Program-made: the position numbers and the translations under genes
Source of the DNA: Brevibacterium siliguriense
GTDB taxonomy: Bacteria; Actinomycetota; Actinomycetes; Actinomycetales; Brevibacteriaceae
Assembly (NCBI RefSeq): GCF_900105315.1
Contig: NZ_LT629766.1
Coordinates: 3,596,001-3,660,000 of the forward strand
DNA: 64,000 nucleotides
Reading direction: 5' to 3'
Notes under the pieces: generated by a model
Told to the model about the DNA's origin: nothing
What the model saw: only the letters and a program-made list of their open reading frames with translations
Database searches by the model: none
In this document: positions 1-9,064 of the stretch, one piece after another
Layout: each line of letters begins with the position of its first letter
Position numbering within the stretch: the first letter of the stretch is position 1

Positions 1-109
1 CGAAATCGCGGTGGCCGAGTGTGAAGCATCCCACTTCCCCCAGGTGAACAGTCGGCATCGACCCCCGACCACGATCACGCGACCTCATCATCGCCAGACG
101 GCACACGGT

Positions 110-1009
110 TCAATCGGCGACGGCGCGGAGATGCCGTTCTGCCGACGGCTGCGCCCGGTCCTCCCGTCTGCGCTCGATGCTCCCGTCGTTGATCCAGCCG
201 TGCAGCGTCTCCAAACGGGACCGCGTCACCGTGTCCACCGGCTGATAGACCGAGAGCGTCAGCCTCTGGTTCTCCTGCGCGATGAGCGTCGTCATCGTCA
301 GCTTGAGCGTGCCCACATACGGGTTCTCAATGGTCTTGACCCGCCCGACAGATCGACCGACCGTTCCCGAATCCCACAGTCGGCAGAATTCCGGATTCCT
401 GCGCAGCCGCGACAGCAGCGGCGACCACTCGGGATCGTCGATCGACTCCGCGTACGAGGCACGCAGCTTCGCCACGACCTGCGCCCGGTGACCGTCGTCG
501 GAGTGGAAGGTCCGCGCCCACTCCGGGCTCTCGAAGGACTGGATCGCGCAGTTCCTGTCGGCCGGAGCGAGGGCTTCGAGGTCGGAGGCGAGATACCGTT
601 CGACGGAGTTGAAGGCGAGGATCGTATACCGCGGATCAGTGACCATCGCCGGCAGCGGCAGCAGTTCGTCGAGCAAGGTGCGCATCTGCTCTCCCACCGC
701 AGAGTCCCCTGGGTTCGCGACCCGATCCGGGTATCCGCCCAGCAGGAAGAGATGGGCACGCTCCTCCCAGTCGAGCAGGAGCGCCTCGGCGATGGATTCG
801 AGCACCGATTCCGAGGGGTGGACCTCGCGCCCCTGCTCAAGCCAGGTGTACCAACTGGTGCCGATGTTCGCGAGCACAGCGACCTCTTCGCGCCGCAGTC
901 CCGGCACCCTCCGCCGGGTGCCGGCCGCAAGACCGACCTCGCAGGGCCGCACCCGGTTGCGTCGCGAACGCAGGAATCGTCCGAGCTCCTCGGTTCTCAC
1001 TCGTGCCAT
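110..1009 (-). CDS. MmyB-like helix-turn-helix transcriptional regulator
   Basis: A 299-residue DNA-binding regulator. Residues about 8-75 form an N-terminal XRE-type helix-turn-helix, with the RREEVAVLANIGTSWYTWLEQG stretch typical of the family. The rest looks like the MmyB-type ligand-binding domain, with LPAMVTDPRYTILAFN near residue 110. The ATG at 1009 gives MARVRTEELG, directly before the helix-turn-helix; longer starts add a low-complexity leader and are unlikely. It is divergent from the MFS exporter at 1131 across 121 bases, the usual layout for a local repressor of an exporter. That regulatory link is inferred from position only. The ligand is unknown. Confidence 0.85.
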   Translation of the reverse strand: MARVRTEELGRFLRSRRNRVRPCEVGLAAGTRRRVPGLRREEVAVLANIGTSWYTWLEQGREVHPSESVLESIAEALLLDWEERAHLFLLGGYPDRVANPGDSAVGEQMRTLLDELLPLPAMVTDPRYTILAFNSVERYLASDLEALAPADRNCAIQSFESPEWARTFHSDDGHRAQVVAKLRASYAESIDDPEWSPLLSRLRRNPEFCRLWDSGTVGRSVGRVKTIENPYVGTLKLTMTTLIAQENQRLTLSVYQPVDTVTRSRLETLHGWINDGSIERRREDRAQPSAERHLRAVAD

Positions 1010-1130
1010 GCCTCCATTGTCCGCCCGACGCTCAGGCCATTCCACCCTGTCACCGTTCTCAACCTGGTGGTCCGGCCAACACCATCGACACGCCCTCCCA
1101 CTTCCCCGCGGCCTATCGCAGACTGGATCC

Positions 1131-2621
1131 ATGAGAGATTCCCACACGCAGACATCATCGACCTCCGCCGAGGCGGCTCCCGGTCACGCGCCCAACGTCG
1201 ACCCCGCCCCCACCGCAGGCCGTCCTGCCCCCGTCCTTTGGCCGCTCCACCTCGGGGCGTTCCTCGCGACGTTCATGTTCTCCGTCTCGAACGTCGCGAT
1301 TCCTGCAGTGAAAGCAGACATCGGCGCGAGCGACGCGACATCGGCTCTCATCGTCGGTCTGTTCTCCGCCGCCTTCGCCTCCGGCCTCATCCTCTTCGGT
1401 CGCATCGGAGACCGTTTCGGACGTCGCCGCCTGTTCATGATCGGCACGGGCGCGCTTGTCATCACCTCAATCGCCGTCGGACTGGCACCCGATCCGCTCT
1501 TCCTGCTCGTGGCTCGCGCAACCCAGGGCTTGGCAGCGGCGGTGATGATGCCGCAGATCCTCGCGAGCTTCCAGCATTCGCTGTCCGGAGCCGCACGGTT
1601 GAAGGCGATCAGCCTCTTCGGCGCATTCTCCGGAGTCGGCACCGTCGGTGGTCAGGTCCTCGGCGGCGGACTCATCTCCCTCTTCGGCGAGACCTGGGGA
1701 TGGCGGGCGGCATTCCTCAGCTGTGCGGTCGCCGCCGCAGCTGCCTATCTCGGTTCCCTGCGTCTGACCGAATCACACAGCATCGACCCGGCACCCCTCG
1801 ACGCCCCTGGTGCGATCCTCCTCGGCGTCGGCATGATCTGCCTCGTCACCGGACTGGCGCTGGGACCGGTCACCGGCTGGCTGCCCATACCGGCGATCCT
1901 GCTGGCAGTCAGCGTCTTGGGCTTCGCGACTTTCGTCGTGTGGCAGTCCCGAGCCGACGCGACAGGCAGGTTCCCACTCATCCCGCCCGCCGTCGTCGCG
2001 GTTCCAGCCGCGTGGGTGGGAATGCTCATGGCCCTCGTCTTCTTCGCTGGGTTCGGCACCTTCCTCTTCAATTTCTCCTTGGTCTCCCAGACCGGACATT
2101 CTGATCCGGCATATGTCTCCGGCCTCACGCTCGCATTGTTCTGTATCGCATTCCTCATCTCCTCCCTGATGGTTCATCGCCTGGTCGCATCTTTCACCGG
2201 TCCCGGCACGATGCTGTTGGGCACCGGTCTGCAGGTCGCTGGTCTCCTCGGAATCGCGTGGGTCTCGTCGAGCGCGGGAACTGGATGGCAGCTGTGGTTC
2301 CAGGTTCCTGCGCTCGTCCTCGGCGCGGGGCAGGCCATGCAGTTCGGCCCGTTGGTGGGCACCGTCGTCGGCGCTGTCCCTGACAGGGTCGCAGGGCTGA
2401 GCGGCGGCCTCATCGCGACGATGCAGCAATCGGGAATCGCCGTGGGTGTCGCCCTCCTCGGCGCGCTCTTCCACTCCCTCACCGCCGTGTTCGGTTTCGA
2501 TATTGCGTTTGCCTTCGCCTGCCTGGTGCAGATTCTGCTGAGCATCGCATTCGGCGCGGGCGCGTGGTATCTGCTCCGAGTCAGCGGTCGAGCGACCCGC
2601 ACCTCGGGGCAATCGGCATAG
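1131..2621 (+). CDS. MFS drug-type exporter
   Basis: A 496-residue major facilitator superfamily permease of the inner membrane. A roughly 40-residue polar N-terminus is followed by many hydrophobic helices. Motif A, GRIGDRFGRRRLFMIG, sits between helices 2 and 3 and marks the family. Length and layout resemble proton-driven multidrug exporters of the EmrB/QacA type. The substrate cannot be read from sequence. The ATG at 1131 begins MRDSHTQTSS; the much longer open frame upstream runs antisense through the regulator and was rejected. Transcription is divergent from the regulator at 110-1009, which probably controls it. Confidence 0.85.
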   Translation: MRDSHTQTSSTSAEAAPGHAPNVDPAPTAGRPAPVLWPLHLGAFLATFMFSVSNVAIPAVKADIGASDATSALIVGLFSAAFASGLILFGRIGDRFGRRRLFMIGTGALVITSIAVGLAPDPLFLLVARATQGLAAAVMMPQILASFQHSLSGAARLKAISLFGAFSGVGTVGGQVLGGGLISLFGETWGWRAAFLSCAVAAAAAYLGSLRLTESHSIDPAPLDAPGAILLGVGMICLVTGLALGPVTGWLPIPAILLAVSVLGFATFVVWQSRADATGRFPLIPPAVVAVPAAWVGMLMALVFFAGFGTFLFNFSLVSQTGHSDPAYVSGLTLALFCIAFLISSLMVHRLVASFTGPGTMLLGTGLQVAGLLGIAWVSSSAGTGWQLWFQVPALVLGAGQAMQFGPLVGTVVGAVPDRVAGLSGGLIATMQQSGIAVGVALLGALFHSLTAVFGFDIAFAFACLVQILLSIAFGAGAWYLLRVSGRATRTSGQSA

Positions 2622-2693
2622 GCTTGCCGTGAGCAGTGCGCGAAGCGGTCTCAGCCGACTCCGCTCAGGCACGGCCTCGACCGAGGAGTCATC

Positions 2694-3117
2694 ATGAAAT
2701 TCATGCTCATCATGCGCACCGTCGACCAAGCCGCCGTCGAACCGATGGCCGAAGCCGATTTCGACGAGATGATCGCCGCCATGAGCGCATACAACGAATC
2801 GATGATCAACTCCGGAGTCATGTCCGACGGCGCAGGCCTGGCCGATCCGTCAGAAGGCGCCGTCGTCGACTTCTCCGGCGACGAACCCACTGCCGCGTCC
2901 GGCGCCTACGGAGACCTGCGGGAGCCGTTCAACGGATTCTGGATCGTCGAGGCCGCCACCCAGGACGAAGCCATCGACTGGGCGAAGAGGCGCCGCTGGA
3001 AGCCAGATCCCAGATCGAGGTGCGCCGTATCAACGGCCCCGAAGACTTCCCCGAAGGCAGCGAATGGGTTCAGAAAGAGAAGGAATGGATCGAACTGGCC
3101 GCCTCAACAACGCCTGA
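2694..3117 (+). pseudogene. YCII-family (DGPF domain) protein, frameshifted
   Basis: The first frame from the ATG at 2694 reads MKFMLIMRTVDQ and continues through GPFNGFWIVEAATQDEAIDWAKR-like sequence of the YCII family, a small dimeric alpha/beta fold of uncertain role. Near 2987-2991 the frame breaks. One added G (AAGAGGCGCCG to AAGAGGGCGCCG) would restore APLEA..SQIEVRRINGPEDFPEGSEWVQKEKEWIELAA in the +2 frame. A second one-base loss near 3104 would give an AASNNA ending and the stop at 3115-3117. As written, the second frame runs on to 3223, into the SRP RNA. Conservation on both sides of the break suggests a very recent mutation or a sequence error. Confidence 0.75.
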
Positions 3118-3159
3118 CCCCTGCCGTCATCCCGAACCGTGTGGCCCCGCCCACTCGTT

Positions 3160-3189
3160 TTGTCCACCGAGGTCGCTCTCGACTAGACT
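3160..3189 (+). promoter_or_regulatory. Putative promoter of the SRP RNA gene
   Basis: TTGTCC at 3160-3165 and TAGACT at 3184-3189 resemble -35 and -10 boxes with an 18-base spacer. The -10 box ends eight bases before the predicted 5' end of the SRP RNA at 3197. This is pattern matching only. Confidence 0.5.
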
Positions 3190-3196
3190 GATTCCT

Positions 3197-3284
3197 GGCT
3201 CCCCGTGCGGCGTCATCTTGTGAACTCCCCCAGGGCCGGAAGGCAGCAAGGGTAAGCGAGCTCTGTCGGGTGCACGGGGAGTCC
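3197..3284 (+). ncRNA. ffs: Small bacterial signal recognition particle RNA (4.5S type)
   Basis: A hairpin RNA of about 88-95 nt that binds Ffh and targets nascent membrane proteins to the SecYEG/YidC machinery. The universally conserved Ffh-binding apical region is seen as CAGGGCCGGAAGGCAGCAAG at 3231-3250, including the GGAA tetraloop and the asymmetric internal loop. The ends GGCTCCCCGTGC (3197-3208) and GCACGGGGAGTCC (3272-3284) pair into the closing stem with one bulge. No Alu domain is present, as usual in actinobacteria. The exact ends are estimated from the stem. Confidence 0.93.
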
Positions 3285-3485
3285 CCTATTCCCCAGATCC
3301 TTTATCCCCCAACATCACAATTCCACAACTCCCCTTATCCCCCGTCGGCCCAGGTCAGTTCTGCCCGCGCAGCCTTCCAGGCGCCAGAATCGGGACCGAA
3401 ATGCGAATTCGTTAATACTTTCGTGATTTTGCTTCATTACCATGATTCGCAGTTCTCATCCCTGTGTTTTAACGAGGTACCCCTG

Positions 3486-4985
3486 TTGTCCACGAAGATC
3501 CAAGGGGCCATTGCCGCCCTTTCGGCACTGGCCCTGCTCACGGCATGCACTCCGTCGAGCGATGGTCCCGATGCGACCCGCAACGGCGCGAACAAGACCG
3601 CCGAGGCGGCCGCCGATCCCGAATTCCGCGTCGGAGCCGTCTCCTCCGAGGCAGCAGAATCCGCGTCCGAATCGACGCCGAGCTCCCAGCCCAGCGAGGA
3701 TGCGACCTCCACTGCGAAGCCGAGTCAGTCCACCGATGCGGCCACGGCGATGCCCGTCGCCGGTGACTTCGGCGAGGTGACCGAATCCGGCGACAAGATC
3801 GCCCTCGAGGCCGGCCAGCGGATCGGCATCTCCGTCGAGAACGCCGACCTCAGTGACATCTCCGTCACCGAGGAGGCCCACCCCCGAATCGCGCACGATC
3901 CCGGCACGTTCTTCGATGCTTCGGGCACCGCGCTCGAGACAGATGACGAGGCCCAAGCCGGTTCGACGGTGCCGAGCTCCACCGAGTCCGAGACCGCCGA
4001 CGATGGTTCGAAGGACACCGAAACAGACGACAAGGACTCCGCCGAGACGGTAGCCGCCCCGGACGAGTCCGCCGCCTGGATCTCGACCTACGGCCTCGTC
4101 GCCGACAGCGAATACACCCTGAAAGTCACCGCCACCACTGCCGACGGAGACGAAGTCGACCTCGACGCGACGATCACCGTCGGCGCCAGCGACGGCGCAC
4201 CGATGTCGGTGCGCACAACGCTCGCCGATGATCAGACGGTCGGCGTCGCCGCTCCCATAATGCTCAACTTCGGCTCCACCGTATCCAAGGACTTCCGTGA
4301 TGACGTGGAACGCCGCCTCTCGGTCAAGGTCACCGATGAGGACGGCAAGGAACGGGAGGTCGAAGGCTCATGGGGTTGGCTCTACGACGATCCGCAGTCT
4401 CGACTGCATTTCCGCCCGAAGGAGTTCTGGCCGGCTCATTCGAAGGTCTCCGTCGACGTCCCGCTCAAGGACGTGCCGACCGGTGAGAACAGCGTGGGCA
4501 AGAACGATCTCACCCTCGATTTCGAGATCGGTCGCAAGCAGGTCGTCAAGGCCGATGTGAAGACCCACCGCATGACCGTCACCCGTGACGGCAAACAGGT
4601 CATGGACTTCCCGGCTTCCCTCGGAGCACCGAAGTCCCCGTCGTACAACGGCACACATGTGGTGATGTCGAAGGCCGCGGACTACACGATGACCTCCGAA
4701 CAGTGGGACTACGAGACCGACGTCCAGTGGGCGGTGCGCATCCACAACAACGGCGAATTCATCCACGCCGCTCCGTGGTCGGCAGGCGTCCAGGGCTCTC
4801 AGAACGTCTCGCACGGCTGCATCAACCTCACCACCCAACGGGCGAAGGAGTACTACGATTCCGCGATCTTCGGCGATCCCGTCGAGATCACCGGTTCACA
4901 TGTGAGCCTGTCGACCAATGACAGCGATATCTCGGACTGGGTCTATTCCTGGGACGAATGGAAGAAGCTGAGCGCCCTCGACTGA
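3486..4985 (+). CDS. L,D-transpeptidase lipoprotein (YkuD domain)
   Basis: A 499-residue exported enzyme that forms 3-3 cross-links in peptidoglycan or attaches ligands to it. The lipobox LLTAC lies about 18 residues from the start, so it should be a lipoprotein. A Ser/Thr/Glu/Asp-rich linker follows to about residue 200, then LdtMt2-like Ig-type repeats, then a C-terminal YkuD domain with the catalytic motif SHGCINL (Cys445, His443). I chose the TTG at 3486 because GAGG lies eight bases upstream at 3474-3477 and the signal peptide begins there. The open frame extends upstream to 3270, but that would overlap the SRP RNA. Monocistronic as far as seen. Confidence 0.88.
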   Translation: MSTKIQGAIAALSALALLTACTPSSDGPDATRNGANKTAEAAADPEFRVGAVSSEAAESASESTPSSQPSEDATSTAKPSQSTDAATAMPVAGDFGEVTESGDKIALEAGQRIGISVENADLSDISVTEEAHPRIAHDPGTFFDASGTALETDDEAQAGSTVPSSTESETADDGSKDTETDDKDSAETVAAPDESAAWISTYGLVADSEYTLKVTATTADGDEVDLDATITVGASDGAPMSVRTTLADDQTVGVAAPIMLNFGSTVSKDFRDDVERRLSVKVTDEDGKEREVEGSWGWLYDDPQSRLHFRPKEFWPAHSKVSVDVPLKDVPTGENSVGKNDLTLDFEIGRKQVVKADVKTHRMTVTRDGKQVMDFPASLGAPKSPSYNGTHVVMSKAADYTMTSEQWDYETDVQWAVRIHNNGEFIHAAPWSAGVQGSQNVSHGCINLTTQRAKEYYDSAIFGDPVEITGSHVSLSTNDSDISDWVYSWDEWKKLSALD

Positions 4986-5012
4986 GAGCGCCCAGCTTGA
5001 TTGCCTGATTCG

Positions 5013-5032
5013 GTCGGCTCTTCGCCGCCGAC
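5013..5032. terminator. Possible bidirectional terminator hairpin
   Basis: GTCGGC at 5013-5018 pairs with GCCGAC at 5027-5032, followed by TCGTTTGTCTT. It lies between the convergent transpeptidase and siderophore-binding genes. The six-pair stem is short, so the call is weak. Confidence 0.35.
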
Positions 5033-5041
5033 TCGTTTGTC

Positions 5042-6070
5042 TTACTTGTCGAGCTTCTTCACGGCTTTGTCGATCATCGGCACATAGCGCTCGAGCGTCC
5101 AGGGGACGGTGAGCGGGTTGATGATCGAGGATCCGGTGACGAAGGCCTGGTCTTCGGAGGCCACGACGGCTCCGGATTTGATCGCAGGAATGTTCGCGTA
5201 CAGTCCCTGCGATTCGACCTCCTTCTTGTTCTTCTCATCGGAGTAGAAGGTGAAGATGAGGTCCGAATCGTTGAGCTTGTCCGCGTTCTCCAGACCGATC
5301 AGCGCAGAGTCCGTTCCCGGCTCGTCGTATTCCTTCTTCAGCTCGTCGATGACCGGATCCGGAGTCAGTCCGAGCGCCGAGACCATCGCCACACGCTGCT
5401 CGGTGGGATAGAAGACGCCGAGGGTGCCGGGACCGGAGTTGTAGATATAGGAGAACGTGAGGCCCTTGTATTCGTCACGCTTGGCCTCTTTCAACTGCGT
5501 CTTGATGTCGTCGACGAGCCCTTCGGATTCCTTCTCCTGACCGAGCGCTTTGCCGATCGTGGTGATCTGCTCATCCCATTCGATGGTCCACGGCTGCTTC
5601 GGATAGGCCACGGTCGGGGCGATGGAGTCGAGCTGCTTGTACTGTTCGGCCGTGATTCCGGACCAGGGAGCGAGGATGACATCAGGTTCGAGCTCGGCAA
5701 TGGCCTCGACATCGAGTTCCGTATCGCCCTGGAACTGCTTGGGCAGCTCCTCCCCCTTGTCCTTCACGGCCTCGTAGATCCACGGCATGTAGCCGGTGTC
5801 ATCGGATCCCCAGGCATATTCCTCCATCCCGACCGGCGTCTTACCCAAAGCGATCGCGGTTTCCGTCGATCCCTGGCCGAGGGTGACGACGCGTTCGGGC
5901 TCGGATTCGATGACCGCTTCGCCGAGCGCGTGTTTGATCTTCACGGTCTCGAAGTTCGCGGATCCGGGTTCCTCCGCGGCCTGCGATCCCTGCCCGCAGG
6001 CCGTGGCGGTGAGTGAGAGCGCGACGAGCGCTCCGGCGATGACGGCCCGGCGGCTGTGAGGAACTGACAT
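5042..6070 (-). CDS. Iron-siderophore ABC transporter substrate-binding lipoprotein
   Basis: A 342-residue FecB/FepB-type periplasmic-binding-fold lipoprotein. The signal peptide ends in the lipobox TATAC at about residue 25. The mature protein shows the class III features ERVVTLGQGSTETAIALG and DVEAIAELEPDVILAP. It should capture a ferric siderophore at the membrane surface. No permease or ATPase gene is adjacent, so it must use a transporter encoded elsewhere. A 16/19 match to the DtxR/IdeR box lies about 52 bases upstream of the start, predicting iron repression. The siderophore is unknown. Confidence 0.9.
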   Translation of the reverse strand: MSVPHSRRAVIAGALVALSLTATACGQGSQAAEEPGSANFETVKIKHALGEAVIESEPERVVTLGQGSTETAIALGKTPVGMEEYAWGSDDTGYMPWIYEAVKDKGEELPKQFQGDTELDVEAIAELEPDVILAPWSGITAEQYKQLDSIAPTVAYPKQPWTIEWDEQITTIGKALGQEKESEGLVDDIKTQLKEAKRDEYKGLTFSYIYNSGPGTLGVFYPTEQRVAMVSALGLTPDPVIDELKKEYDEPGTDSALIGLENADKLNDSDLIFTFYSDEKNKKEVESQGLYANIPAIKSGAVVASEDQAFVTGSSIINPLTVPWTLERYVPMIDKAVKKLDK

Positions 6071-6121
6071 TCCTGTCCTTTCGACAGTGGTCGGAGCCGG
6101 AAGCGGCCCCTCGACATTAAC

Positions 6122-6140
6122 GTAGGTCAGCCTAACTTAA
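6122..6140. promoter_or_regulatory. DtxR/IdeR-type iron box
   Basis: GTAGGTCAGCCTAACTTAA matches 16 of 19 positions of the known DtxR/IdeR consensus TTAGGTTAGCCTAACCTAA. It lies upstream of the siderophore-binding lipoprotein (start 6070, minus strand). Iron-replete repression is the expected effect. Confidence 0.75.
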
Positions 6141-6248
6141 CTTACAGCTGTTTCCGCAACACCTGTGACCCACTTCACGTCGATCATCCGCATCTGCTGA
6201 CAGCAGAAACCCTCGCCGAGGCGGCCCTACCGACCGTAGGCTCACCCC

Positions 6249-6608
6249 ATGACCGACATGCTCCCGCACACCCCGACCCCGCCGCCGCTGTGGCGTGAGG
6301 CGCTCGGCCGCGCTCTCCGACTGCGCCGTGCCGATTTGGGTCTCACACTGGCTCAGGTCTCCCACCGGTCCGGGGTCTCCACCCAGTTCCTCTCCGAGAT
6401 CGAACGCGGGCTCAAGGACCCGTCGTCCGAGGTCATCGAGGCCGTGGCCGAGGTGCTCGGGCTCCAGCTGCCGCAGATCCTCGTCCTCGCGGCCTTCGGC
6501 CTGACTTCCGGGGTCCCTGCGACCGCGCTGCTGTCGGCGACCGACATGACGCGAGCCGCACCTGCTCCGCCTGCAGCGGGTCAGGTACGGCTCGCTCTCG
6601 CAGCCTAG
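6249..6608 (+). CDS. PopR/ClgR-like XRE-family activator with a C-terminal LALAA degron
   Basis: A 119-residue DNA-binding protein. Residues about 16-76 form a helix-turn-helix (LRLRRADLGLTLAQVSHRSGVSTQFLSEIERGLKDPSSEVIEAVAEVLGL) very like ClgR and PopR, the activators of clp genes in actinobacteria. The protein ends GQVRLALAA. The terminal LALAA resembles the ssrA tag end, and C-terminal alanines are known to make PopR and ClgR Clp substrates. It lies 3 kb from a clpP pair whose promoter region carries GTCTGC/GCAGAC half-sites like those reported for PopR. The role as activator of that pair is therefore a good inference. The stop overlaps the convergent SHOCT gene by four bases. Confidence 0.8.
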   Translation: MTDMLPHTPTPPPLWREALGRALRLRRADLGLTLAQVSHRSGVSTQFLSEIERGLKDPSSEVIEAVAEVLGLQLPQILVLAAFGLTSGVPATALLSATDMTRAAPAPPAAGQVRLALAA

Positions 6609-6886
6609 CCGTTCCCGGCCTCGAGCCGGTTCGCCCGCAGCACTTCCAGTCGGGCACGGTATTCGGCCTCCTCGATGTCCCCCTGGGCGAAGCGCTGGGC
6701 CAGAGTCGCCTCGGCCCTCCTTGTTCCCTCTCGTTCTGCAGCCGCCCACGGCGATCCCCCGGCCTGCCGCCACCGGCGACGATTGAGGGTCACGATGAGG
6801 GTGACGATGAGTCCGATGACGAGGACCCAGAAGATCGGGATGAGGAAGAAGAACGGCCAGGCCAGCGGTCCGTGTTCCATGTGCAT
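6605..6886 (-). CDS. SHOCT-domain small membrane protein
   Basis: A 93-residue protein. One strong transmembrane helix (PLAWPFFFLIPIFWVLVIGLIVTLIVTL) lies near the N-terminus. A C-terminal SHOCT motif, RRAEATLAQRFAQGDIEEAEYRARLEVL, covers residues about 55-85. SHOCT domains are short oligomerisation-like helices of unclear function, often on membrane proteins. The start at 6886 has GGAGG a few bases upstream (CCAAGGAGGC). The longer upstream frame lacks such a site. Confidence 0.75.
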   Translation of the reverse strand: MHMEHGPLAWPFFFLIPIFWVLVIGLIVTLIVTLNRRRWRQAGGSPWAAAEREGTRRAEATLAQRFAQGDIEEAEYRARLEVLRANRLEAGNG

Positions 6887-7005
6887 GATGCCTCCTTGGC
6901 GGGTGTCCACGCCGTTCGTGGACCTGACATCAATGACACACCGCAAGCCGGTCGCTGCGAATCCGCCGACGGGAGTCACCTGTGCTGCTCCGCATGGAGC
7001 AGTAC

Positions 7006-7680
7006 TCAGTGCTCGTTCAGCCAACCGGGCGAGACCAGCCCCGATTCGTAGGCGAGGACGACGAGGTGGACGCGATCTCTGGCCCCGACCTTCGTCATGA
7101 TGCGCGAGACATGGGTTTTCGCAGTCAGTGGGGAGAGCACGAGCGATTCGGCGATCTCGTCGTTCGACTGCCCGCGCCCGACGAGCGCGAGAACTTCGCG
7201 TTCGCGGTCGGTGAGAACGTCGAGCCCGGAGTCGGGTTCTGCCTTCAGCCCCAAGGACATGCGGGAGAGCAGGTATTTCGTGACTTCGGGTGAGAGCAGG
7301 GCCTCACCGGCGGCCACGACGCGAACGGCGCGGATGAGGTCGGTCGGGTCGGTGTCCTTCAGCAGGAAGCCGCTTGCCCCGGCGCGCACGGCGCGGACGA
7401 TGTACTCGTCGAGTCCGAAGGTCGTCACGAGCACCACCCGGACGGCGTCGAGCCGCGGATCGTCGGCGATCTCCTCCGTCGCCCACAGTCCGTCTCCGTC
7501 GGGCATGCGGATGTCCATGAGGACGACGTCGGCGGGTGCTGTGCGCAGCGCCTCGAGCAGGGCGTACCCGCCGGAAGCTTGGATCGTGACCTCGATATCG
7601 TCCTCGGAATCGAGCAGTAAGGCGAAGCCGGCGCGCACGAGCTGATGGTCATCGGCGATGGCGACTCGGATCGGTGTCAT
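7006..7680 (-). CDS. NarL/LuxR-family response regulator
   Basis: A 224-residue two-component regulator. The receiver domain (residues 4-120) has the acidic pair D10/D11, the phosphoacceptor D56 in VLMDIRMPD and the conserved Lys in LLKDTDP. The C-terminal LuxR helix-turn-helix (about 155-215) reads LTDREREVLALVGRGQSNDEIAESLVLSPLTAKTHVSRIM. Its ATG overlaps the stop of the kinase gene by four bases, so the two are co-translated partners. The targets are unknown; the membrane and Clp genes around it are only candidates. Confidence 0.92.
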   Translation of the reverse strand: MTPIRVAIADDHQLVRAGFALLLDSEDDIEVTIQASGGYALLEALRTAPADVVLMDIRMPDGDGLWATEEIADDPRLDAVRVVLVTTFGLDEYIVRAVRAGASGFLLKDTDPTDLIRAVRVVAAGEALLSPEVTKYLLSRMSLGLKAEPDSGLDVLTDREREVLALVGRGQSNDEIAESLVLSPLTAKTHVSRIMTKVGARDRVHLVVLAYESGLVSPGWLNEH

Positions 7681-9023
7681 CGGTGCGGCTCCTCGTCGGG
7701 CAGCTCTGCATGGTCGGCGTTCCAGGGGAGGTCGACGTCGACGGCGGTTCCCTGCCGACCTTCCGAAGTCAGGGTGAGCGACCCTTTCAGCAGCTTCGCC
7801 CTCTCACGCATGCCCATGATTCCCGTCCCTTCGACTCCGTCTGGGAGTCCCGTCCCATCATCGCTGATGCGCACTCGCAGCCGGTCCGAGTTCCGTGCGA
7901 TGACGACCTGTGCGCTGCCGGCCGCAGCATGTCTGAGCACGTTCGTCAGTGCTTCCTGGATGATCCGATAGGCGGCTGCGTCCGTTGACTGGCCGGGTGT
8001 CTCTCTCACACCCTCGGCGTCTGTGGACCGCCGGTCGTCCACCCTGATGTCAGTGGAGCCGACGAGGCGGGAGACCAGCGCCGGAACGGCGTCGAGCCCG
8101 AGGACCGGAGCCAAGGGCGCCGGTCCTGAGACTTCCGCAGCACCGGTGTCGGAGCGCATTGTGTGCAGCACGGTGCGCACTTCGTTGAGCCCTGTGCGGC
8201 TGAGTTCTCTGATGGCCGCGAGTGCGGACCGCGCCTGTTCCGGATCGCGGTCGATGAGGTGTTCGCCGACTCCGGCTTGGACATTGATCTGGGACAGAGC
8301 ATGGCCGAGGACGTCGTGGAGGTCCCGGGCGATGCGCAGTCGTTCGGCCTGGACGACCTCGGCGTGGCGTGCGTTCTGTCGAACTGCCTCCTGGCGACGG
8401 AGCTCGCTGCGCCGGCGGACGAACGCGCCGATGCCCACGGCGATGGCGAGTCCCATCGTCGCCGAGACCACCCGCCCCACCGACCAGCCGATTCCCAGCA
8501 GGGGACCCAGCAGCAGACAGCCCGCCCATACTCCCGCCGCCGAAGCGATCGCCCAGAATGCATTTCCACGGACGATCGCGGCGACGACGGCGAAGAGGAA
8601 GGCGGCATAGAACGGCGTCGTCCCCGGCCCGGCCTCCGCGGGCGACCAGGGACCGCGGTCGCTCCACGCACCCGGTCCCATACCGAAACCGCCGGGGCCC
8701 GGATCGGGAGTCACCGCCGCCCACACCAGGACGTCGAGGAGGACGAGCCCTGCCAGTACGGCCACGCGCGGTCCGGGCCACCGCGCTGAGACGAAGAAGA
8801 TCACCGGTGAGAGGACCGCGGAGCCGATGCGGATGATCATCGCGGCGGCAGACGTCTCGGTCTGCACGGCGAGCACGATGGCGAACGGCAGCTGCAGCAC
8901 AGCTGCGGCGACGGTGAGCAGGACGACTTGCCTGCGTGCGCGCGGCGGAGTTCCTTCCGCGGGTGCGGAGCGGTCCGGTCTCATTCTCCGATCGTAGCCA
9001 CCCGGTCCGGACGCCGTCGTCAT
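7677..9023 (-). CDS. NarL-type sensor histidine kinase
   Basis: A membrane sensor kinase of up to 448 residues. About five hydrophobic helices occupy residues 30-190. The HisKA_3 dimerisation domain follows, with the phospho-His in RIARDLHDVLGHALSQINVQ. The HATPase domain has DDGTGLPDGVEGTGIMGMRERAKLL. It phosphorylates the response regulator encoded just downstream (4-base overlap). The start is uncertain: ATG at 9023 or at 8984; neither has ideal ribosome-binding spacing. No extracellular sensor domain is obvious, so the stimulus may act within the membrane. Confidence 0.9.
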   Translation of the reverse strand: MTTASGPGGYDRRMRPDRSAPAEGTPPRARRQVVLLTVAAAVLQLPFAIVLAVQTETSAAAMIIRIGSAVLSPVIFFVSARWPGPRVAVLAGLVLLDVLVWAAVTPDPGPGGFGMGPGAWSDRGPWSPAEAGPGTTPFYAAFLFAVVAAIVRGNAFWAIASAAGVWAGCLLLGPLLGIGWSVGRVVSATMGLAIAVGIGAFVRRRSELRRQEAVRQNARHAEVVQAERLRIARDLHDVLGHALSQINVQAGVGEHLIDRDPEQARSALAAIRELSRTGLNEVRTVLHTMRSDTGAAEVSGPAPLAPVLGLDAVPALVSRLVGSTDIRVDDRRSTDAEGVRETPGQSTDAAAYRIIQEALTNVLRHAAAGSAQVVIARNSDRLRVRISDDGTGLPDGVEGTGIMGMRERAKLLKGSLTLTSEGRQGTAVDVDLPWNADHAELPDEEPHR

Positions 9024-9064
9024 CCTCGGGGAGTATCTCCGCTCACCGCGGTGAGAGTACGCGG

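Noticed and set aside
1066..1083. Imperfect palindrome GGTGGTCCGGCCAACACC before the first MFS gene
   Set aside because: Only about two thirds of positions pair. It is too weak to call as an operator in GC-rich DNA.
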